From the NCBI RefSeq assembly GCF_008831285.2, contig NC_045141.1, positions 60,001 through 124,000 of the forward strand: DNA of 64,000 nt, written 5' to 3'. Each line of letters opens with the position of its first letter. Within the stretch, counting starts at the first letter, position 1. Position numbers and translations under genes: made by a program. The stretch comes from Nymphaea colorata (taxonomy: Eukaryota > Streptophyta > Magnoliopsida > Nymphaeales > Nymphaeaceae). The notes beneath the pieces were generated by a model that did not search any database, had not been told where the DNA came from, and saw only the letters and a program-made list of their open reading frames with translations. This document shows, in pieces, positions 60,340-64,000 of this stretch.

Positions 60340-62711
60340 ATTGGTAGAAGAATATCCCAGACCACTAGGTCAGGGACAAAAACCGGGACACTCAAAATTG
60401 GTTGTTAAAGTACTTTCTTGTATAATCTTACCATGTAAGTATGATCTTAGGAATGCTTTGATGAGAATCGTACGCTAGTCATTATGAGTTTAACATGTTT
60501 CTCTAGTCATGAAAAAGTCAGTAGTTCTTTTTTGACATCAATTTTTTAAGAAAAATCATTGCTTTTTTAAAAAACTACTTGAACTAAGACATTATGTTGA
60601 ATTAGTATTTATAAGCTCATTAGAATGTTAAAACGTTCATTTGTTGTTTAAAATATTTTTTTAACAAGAATTAAAGAGGTCTCAGCTTTTCCCTGACCTA
60701 ACCTTTAGTTATATTATTTTTATACCATATCCTGTAGTTATAGTATTTTTCATGTATTATCTATACATATATTCCATGGATTGGCCAATGTATTTTCCAT
60801 GCTGAGTTGCCCACTGTTTTGCTCATTGCTCGGTTATTTTCATGAATCTAACCATATGGATGGATGTAGAATGTCCAAATTTATTTGTTAAAGAAAAATG
60901 TGAATATTGAATGAAGACATAGGTTTATAAGGATTTTAAAAGCAAACTTTGTTTTCTTGTCTCATCAAATACATTGGAAGGCTCATGTGTTCATGATTTT
61001 TTTTTTTGGGTTCTTTTGATATTTTGCATTCATCTACGTATCAGATTTTTGAAGCAGCATAAAACATTCGCTGAGCATATGCATGTATGTGTGTGTGGTT
61101 GTGTCTGCTGAACCCACGGCCTGTATTTGGACTTGGACGCACACCTACACCCAATGACATGGGGGAAGAAATGTTACTGACAAGTGACAATAACTGTAGT
61201 GTTAAATGATTATTTCTCATCCCTGCATGAACACACTCAAATAGCCCCCCACCCCAGCCCCCCTTCTTTTCTCCTTAAGTGATTGACCATTCTGGCAACC
61301 ATATGAATTATTTATTATTTTTTCCTTTAGTGATTAACTGACCATTATGGCCACATAGCTGCTTACATTATTTTTTCCTTGTGTGGTTACTGGTTGCAGA
61401 GAGAGGTTTGTCGACTACTACCAGCATCTTTAGAAGATCAAAAAGGAGTAAGTTTGGGTGCTTGTTTCAAGAATGGTCTTGTTTTGCATATGGTCATTTC
61501 TCTAGTATGCATTAGCATGGGCATTCTATCTGAAACTTGCATTTGCTTCTTATGAATTAGTTCTGGGCTAGTTGAAAGCATGATTAACATTTGCGTCATA
61601 AAAGTTAGTCTTGTGTGGAAAATGTGTCCAATGTGTACAACACATTGGAACTTAATCAAGGAGTTTATATCAGAGTCCTTCCATAAGTCTCGACATTTCA
61701 ATTTGGCCATGTGGCTCTGTAAACCAGTTGTTTTAGCACTCTATACATGGCAAAAATACTTACCGGAATATTTGCATGTTTGTCTTACACCGGAAACTCT
61801 AAATGAATATTTACAAATCTGGCTTGAGTGGGATGCAACTCAATATTGGAAAAGACCCAACCAAGAGGTCTTATGCTTAGGGAAGATGAATGTGTTCAAA
61901 GTTCATCTATCTTAAATGTATGAAATTATTTAAAATATTCCGCAAGGTTTTTACTTAATTCTATTTCAGAGAAAATAGTTTCCCCATTCTATAGTTTTAT
62001 TACAACAATTAATGGTCAACTGATTGTTCTGCTTGCAGAATGCTTTCTAATTTACATCATCATAAGCGATCGACTGAATGCTAAAACTGTTATGGTGTTT
62101 ACTTTTCAAATTGGAAACTTTTTCTATTTTCTATGATGATTGAAGAACAAAATTAATCTTGAGATAAAGTAAATTGACCACAGAAATGTCATTTCACTGC
62201 ATTTTAGAGCGTTACTTGCAAGGAAGTGTTTTGTCATATTTTGGGTAGAAACTGTCGAAACATTTGTAGCTACCTTTTACAAGTTTGTGTTACCTAATAG
62301 ACTTGGTTCGTCATAATTTTGCCAACTTCATTGGAAAAGGTTGTGGTTGTTTCCCTTTTAGAAATATTAACTGAATGTTTCCTATGTAATTCATGTTTTC
62401 ATATGTAGCTATGTCATAATTAATTGAAATTGAGATAGATAACACCTGTTGATTATCAAAGGTGATTACTTTTTTATTTCTGATATATTTGTATACCTGG
62501 ATTGCAGTTTCGGGATTTTATTTCATATTTGAAGCAGAGAGAATGTGCCGGAGTGATCAAGATACCAGCTGGAACTGCCATGTGGGCAAGATTGCTCTTC
62601 ATTCTTCCTCATTCCACTGATACGTGTACCATGCTTTCCATCAAACAGGAGCCTATGGAATCCCTTATTGCTCTGGTCTTACCGAAGGAAACTAACTTTG
62701 ACTGGGTTTAA
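38067..62711 (+). CDS. SPOC-domain protein with RRM-like folds (seven-exon gene, 1442 residues)
   Basis: Probable nuclear RNA-associated regulator of the plant SPOC/Spen-like group, to which FPA belongs; this member is uncharacterised as far as I know (an Arabidopsis counterpart may be At1g27750, from memory). Exons: 38067-38331, 38836-39575, 42971-44874, 56165-57250, 57358-57439, 61400-61447, 62508-62711. All introns are GT-AG and phases agree. Residues 9-12 (KKRK) look like a nuclear signal. Residues 20-250 are a plant-conserved helical region. RRM-like folds lie at about 584-655, 672-740, 760-835 and, less clearly, 893-970. A polyproline linker covers about 1224-1284. The SPOC domain runs from about 1296 to the end at residue 1442. 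The RRMs lack consensus aromatic RNP residues in places, so RNA binding is not assured. The start is chosen for the [12 protein letters not shown] opening. Introns 2, 3 and 5 carry repeats, but no exon is interrupted. Confidence 0.92.
38332..38835 (+). other. SPOC gene intron 1
   Basis: 504 bp, phase 1, GTCAGT...CGCAG. T-rich and without a recognisable insertion. Confidence 0.85.
38836..39575 (+). CDS. SPOC gene exon 2
   Basis: Residues 89-335. It starts [17 protein letters not shown] and encodes mostly amphipathic helices, the conserved N-terminal region of this plant family. Donor AAAAG|GTAATG, phase 0. Confidence 0.92.
39576..42970 (+). other. SPOC gene intron 2 with microsatellites and a small AACG-rich repeat
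   Basis: 3395 bp. Contents: (CA)n and (GA)n at 40438-40570, (TA)n then (GATA)n at 41373-41441, an AAACGC/ACGTC-rich segment at about 41945-42150, and (TA)n at 42855-42920 just before the acceptor. 40170-40640 has scattered CCTAGGC words of unknown origin. No exon is seen. Confidence 0.75.
41945..42150. repeat. AACG-motif element, possible miniature hAT remnant
   Basis: The left edge reads CATTGTCACAAATGTCGCG, close to the GATAGTCACAGAAAACGCG edge of the 51690 element. The inside repeats AAACGTC, AAAACGCG and TTTTGCG. No target duplication was found. Confidence 0.35.
42971..44874 (+). CDS. SPOC gene exon 3 (RRM-like folds)
   Basis: Residues 336-969 plus two bases. It begins [11 protein letters not shown] and has a Ser/Asp-rich middle, then a [15 protein letters not shown] lead-in to the first RRM-like fold (QLWFGAV), with further folds starting at [18 protein letters not shown] and NVLWFSLPD. 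Donor TCAG|GTGTGT, phase 2. If the donor were skipped, reading into the intron would stop after nine codons. Confidence 0.92.
44923..45243. repeat. 160-bp tandem duplication in intron 3
   Basis: Copies start at 44923 and 45083. Both contain TGACTGTTGCTTTCCT, then AACAAAGGACCTTTTGTTTT, and end AGGCCAATG. They differ at roughly one base in six. Confidence 0.85.
45477..45532. repeat. (TA)n microsatellite
   Basis: About 27 TA units. A (GA)n run follows at 45767-45790. Confidence 0.95.
46324..46498 (-). repeat. 3' LTR of copia element
   Basis: TG...CA ends (TGTTACATTGAG...CTTTAACA), 175 bp. A purine tract (TTGAAGGGGAG on the minus strand) abuts its inner edge at 46499-46509. Confidence 0.88.
46499..48133 (-). 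pseudogene. copia reverse transcriptase and RNase H
   Basis: The RT begins near 48133 with EAWDLMDPP and [11 protein letters not shown], typical of copia. The YVDDIVL catalytic motif is encoded at 47444-47458, followed by [12 protein letters not shown]. RNase H ([20 protein letters not shown] through [15 protein letters not shown]) runs to about 46550. A 95-bp insertion with a 40-bp duplication breaks the RT at 47853-48027, and frameshifts occur near 47160 and 47490. Confidence 0.85.
47853..48027. repeat. 95-bp insertion of a CGTATCG repeat flanked by 40-bp direct repeats
   Basis: Direct repeats 47853-47892 and 47988-48027 (about 36 of 40 identical) flank 47893-47987, which begins CAATGTTGTAAAAAGTGTAT and contains ATCGTA words throughout. 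The insert aligns over about 90 bp with 54604-54694. The flanking repeats encode the same RT peptide twice. Confidence 0.8.
48134..49330 (-). pseudogene. copia integrase region
   Basis: Around 49330-49100 the minus strand reads a gag-pre-integrase/integrase boundary: [13 protein letters not shown] followed by [11 protein letters not shown] and [11 protein letters not shown], where copia integrases have H-x-D-VWGP and VDDYSR. Further pieces reach 48320 as a Pro/Ser-rich C-terminal linker. Many frame changes. Confidence 0.75.
49331..51379 (-). pseudogene. copia gag and leader region (highly decayed)
   Basis: Between 50070 and 49790 a short frame starts MAGNSFSYG, where a copia Gag is expected. 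50152-50515 is a later miniature element. 50540-51379 is non-coding leader with many CACATCCACAA and CAGCAGATTGACT words. No zinc knuckle was recognised. Confidence 0.45.
50152..50515. mobile_element. hAT-type miniature element, GACACGG motif, nested in copia
   Basis: The left end is CTATGGCACATGGACACGG and the right end, reverse-complemented, is CTATGTCACACGAGTGTGG. The flanks are CTGGGAAA (50144-50151) and CTGGGCAA (50516-50523), seven of eight identical, the size expected for hAT. Both ends are packed with GACACGG/CCGTGTCC-like words around an AT-rich core. No coding. Confidence 0.75.
51380..51393 (-). other. Primer binding site of copia element
   Basis: The minus strand reads TGGTATCAAAGCC (tRNA-iMet type) directly next to the 5' LTR. 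Confidence 0.85.
51394..51568 (-). repeat. 5' LTR of copia element
   Basis: 175 bp, TGTCATGATGAG...CTTTAACA, paired with 46324-46498. Confidence 0.88.
51690..52091. mobile_element. AACG-motif miniature element (hAT-like ends)
   Basis: The left end GATAGTCACAGAAAACG and right end (reverse complement) CATAGTCACAAATAACG are inverted repeats. The interior repeats AAAAAACACG, AAAACG and CGTTTTTT. Flanks do not show a matching 8-bp duplication. The AAACG word resembles the AAACGG sites bound by Ac transposase in maize, a comparison and not evidence of relatedness. Confidence 0.5.
52269..52740. repeat. 472-bp structure with 70-bp inverted repeats
   Basis: 52269-52338 matches the reverse complement of 52671-52740 at roughly 56 of 70 positions, including AATACAAGTTTACAAC and GCTTGGATGCCAA. 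The 330-bp interior has no coding. It could be a fold-back element or two inverted copies of one repeat. Confidence 0.7.
53391..53984. mobile_element. hAT-type miniature element with perfect 8-bp target duplication
   Basis: ATTTGTAG flanks both sides (53383-53390 and 53985-53992). Ends: TATAGACAACAAATATCG and, reverse-complemented, CATAGCTAGAAATATCA. Interior words ATATCG/GATAAA near both ends; no coding. 594 bp. Confidence 0.75.
54604..54789. mobile_element. CGTATCG-motif miniature element
   Basis: Starts CAATATTGTAAAAAGCGTAT and ends, reverse-complemented, CAATTGGCATACGTATCG, with ACGATACG words at both ends. It shares about 90 bp with the insertion at 47893. No clean target duplication was found. 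Confidence 0.55.
54968..55307. mobile_element. hAT-type miniature element, GTACGG motif
   Basis: Flanks AGTTGCAC (54960-54967) and AGTTGTAC (55308-55315) match at seven of eight bases. Ends: CTAAGTCCCAGTGGTATG and, reverse-complemented, CTATGTCACATAGGTAGG. GGTACGG and CCCGTAC words crowd both ends around an AT-rich core. 340 bp, no coding. Confidence 0.7.
56165..57250 (+). CDS. SPOC gene exon 4 (proline-rich linker and start of SPOC)
   Basis: Residues 970-1331. It starts [13 protein letters not shown], then a Ser/His/Pro-rich region and the polyproline tract at 56925-57105. The SPOC domain begins at [10 protein letters not shown] (57141). Acceptor TTAACAG, donor CGA|GTATGT, phase 2. Confidence 0.92.
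57358..57439 (+). CDS. SPOC gene exon 5
   Basis: 82 bp encoding [17 protein letters not shown] and a TPPNK end, the conserved core of the SPOC domain. It follows a 107-bp intron (57251-57357). Confidence 0.92.
57440..61399 (+). other. SPOC gene intron 5
   Basis: 3960 bp, GTGAAA...TTGCAG. A CATAGTCGCA-starting segment at 57958-58064 and a segment ending ATGTGGCATAG at 59125 may be remnants of the miniature elements seen in intron 3. 60257-60337 is compound (TA)n(GA)n. An open stretch at 58708-58995 has no recognisable domain. Confidence 0.75.
60257..60337. repeat. Compound (TA)n(GA)n microsatellite
   Basis: About 22 TA units run directly into about 17 GA units. Confidence 0.95.
61400..61447 (+). 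CDS. SPOC gene exon 6
   Basis: A 48-bp microexon encoding [16 protein letters not shown], in phase 0 on both sides. Acceptor TTGCAG, donor GGA|GTAAGT. Confidence 0.9.
61448..62507 (+). other. SPOC gene intron 6
   Basis: 1060 bp, phase 0, GTAAGT...TTGCAG. It has ordinary AT-rich sequence without a recognised insertion. Confidence 0.85.
62508..62711 (+). CDS. SPOC gene exon 7 (end of SPOC domain)
   Basis: 67 codons plus TAA at 62709-62711. It includes [20 protein letters not shown] and [11 protein letters not shown], the closing strands and helix of the SPOC fold. Confidence 0.92.
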   Translation, partial: FRDFISYLKQRECAGVIKIPAGTAMWARLLFILPHSTDTCTMLSIKQEPMESLIALVLPKETNFDWV

Positions 62712-63461
62712 TTCATAGTTTATGTGCACTTACCATTGATGAAGGAAAATCCTTGTAGGTTCTTATTGTTAGAGTGGTCGCCCAGATCTCTCTGGAAATC
62801 AACGCTGCTGTATTTATAGATGCCCATCCGTTCTCCTACGAATTTTGTTTTATAAGCAACTCCGTGATTGGGTGATGAAGAGTTACGTGTGTATATATCA
62901 GACCTAGTGGCCTTTTGAGGGGCAATTTTTATTTTGTACGAATTTTTGAAATGTAAATGTTCTGCACATGCAATCGATTATCCCGCTTCTCATCAATTTT
63001 ATTTTTCATCCATTTCATTTTTTATTGTGATCAAATTGTTGTTACTTGATGACTTTTTTTCAGCGTAATTATTTTTCGGTGTTTGGATGGAATAATTTCT
63101 TTTTTCCTGAAGTTGTTTTAGGTGTTTGATAGTTGGACAATAGCCATACCAGAAATGGAAAACTTATCGTTGAGCTCTGGAAGAATGGTTTCAAGATGAA
63201 GTAATTTAACAAGCATGCCAATTGAAATGTATTTCATTTTTTTGTTAGTTGTCCAAGTGTCAGTTGATTTGTATGAAGTAATTCGTGTGCTAAAAGGTTG
63301 GTCAAATAAATGGGTCAATGTGGCAGGAGGAATTACAATAACCTGCGGTTTGCATGTCCAACGACTTCTCTTACATTTTCTTGGTTTTCAAGTATTAATA
63401 AGCCAAAGCACCAAGGGGTGGTAGCTGGTCAGTCGCTGTTTCAAATTTCAGCAGTGCCTTT
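62712..63461 (+). other. 3' flank of the SPOC gene
   Basis: This should contain the 3' untranslated region. No canonical AATAAA stands out within the first 300 bp; weak variants such as AATGTAAA occur near 62950. Nothing else is recognised. Confidence 0.5.
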
Positions 63462-64000
63462 TAGGGCTGGGCATTGGGGACCGATAATATCGGGCCTCGG
63501 GCTTGAGATTATGCGAGGCCTGGCCCGACCCATTCGGGCTGCTGCCAGCCACCTTTCAAGCTTTTTGTTGCTGTTGTTAAGGGTCTCGACTCTCGCTCAG
63601 CCCTTTCAAGCGTTTCCCCTCTTTCGTTCCGTCGTTCTTTCCTCTCCTGCTTTTCTTCGTCTTTTGGACGCGATTAATCGAACACTCCATGGGTTTTGAA
63701 GGGCAGACAACAAAGGAAGATTTGTTTTCCTTTTCTTTGTTCTTTTCCTCTTTTCTTGGATGCTAGACTGATGGGAGATCAAGAGGAGAAAGCGAGATGA
63801 AGGAGCACTCATCTTCGACCAACACCAATGGCCACTTCCCCTTTGCCGGCTACAGCGGACTACACCAATCGGCCAACACCAAACTGCCCACTTCACCTTT
63901 GCCGTCTTCGATCAACAAAGTGTTTCCCCTTTTCTCGCCGGCCACTTCCCACCACCAACCTCTGCCGGCTACAGTGGACTCCTCACCCGCAACCTCCACT
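63462..64000. mobile_element. Terminus of a second hAT element of the 17199 family; continues beyond the right edge
   Basis: TAGGGCTGGGCATTGGG matches the 17199 terminus at 16 of 17 positions. The following AATATCGGGCCTCGGGCTT and CCTGGCCCG words also match that element's left subterminal block. The sequence beyond is C-rich with CGGCTACAG and CCGGCCACTTCCC repeats. The other end, and any target duplication, lie outside the window. Confidence 0.75.

Overview
This is a stretch of flowering-plant nuclear DNA: GT-AG introns, plant LTR retrotransposons of several lineages, hAT DNA transposons and AT/GA microsatellites. I cannot name the species. The long, transposon-filled introns suggest a large, repeat-rich genome. 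I see no bacterial or organellar genes, no tRNA or rRNA gene and no CRISPR array.

One host gene can be supported. It lies on the + strand from 38067 to 62711 and has seven coding exons (38067-38331, 38836-39575, 42971-44874, 56165-57250, 57358-57439, 61400-61447, 62508-62711). Every junction is GT-AG with matching phase, giving 1442 residues. The protein has a lysine-rich N-terminus, a plant-conserved helical region, three or four RRM-like folds, a proline-rich linker and a C-terminal SPOC domain. It is therefore a nuclear RNA-associated protein of the SPOC/Spen-like group (the group that includes FPA). Intron 3 alone is 11.3 kb and holds a copia element, several small hAT-type elements, a tandem duplication and microsatellites.

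The left 36 kb is a nest of transposons. At 1-4849 (minus) a Ty3/gypsy element enters from outside the window, with gag-protease, primer binding site and a 2.9-kb LTR. At 7533-11870 (plus) is a decayed gypsy element with LTR, PBS and gag-pol but no 3' end. From about 13.6 kb to 29 kb (minus) is a Tat-like gypsy element: plant-mobile-domain-like ORF, gag, protease, RT/RNase H, integrase, then a repeat-rich 3' region. A complete 5366-bp hAT transposon (17199-22564) with an exact 8-bp target duplication interrupts its integrase. At 33715-35475 is an LTR fragment of the same family as the first element, itself split by a complete 456-bp miniature LTR element (TRIM).

The right edge (from 63462) enters another copy of the hAT family seen at 17199. 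The main novelty is the mobile-element architecture: a hAT element that seems to carry a genomic piece of a host gene, and a set of hAT-type miniature elements whose subterminal regions each echo a different short motif. I found no self-contained new gene system.
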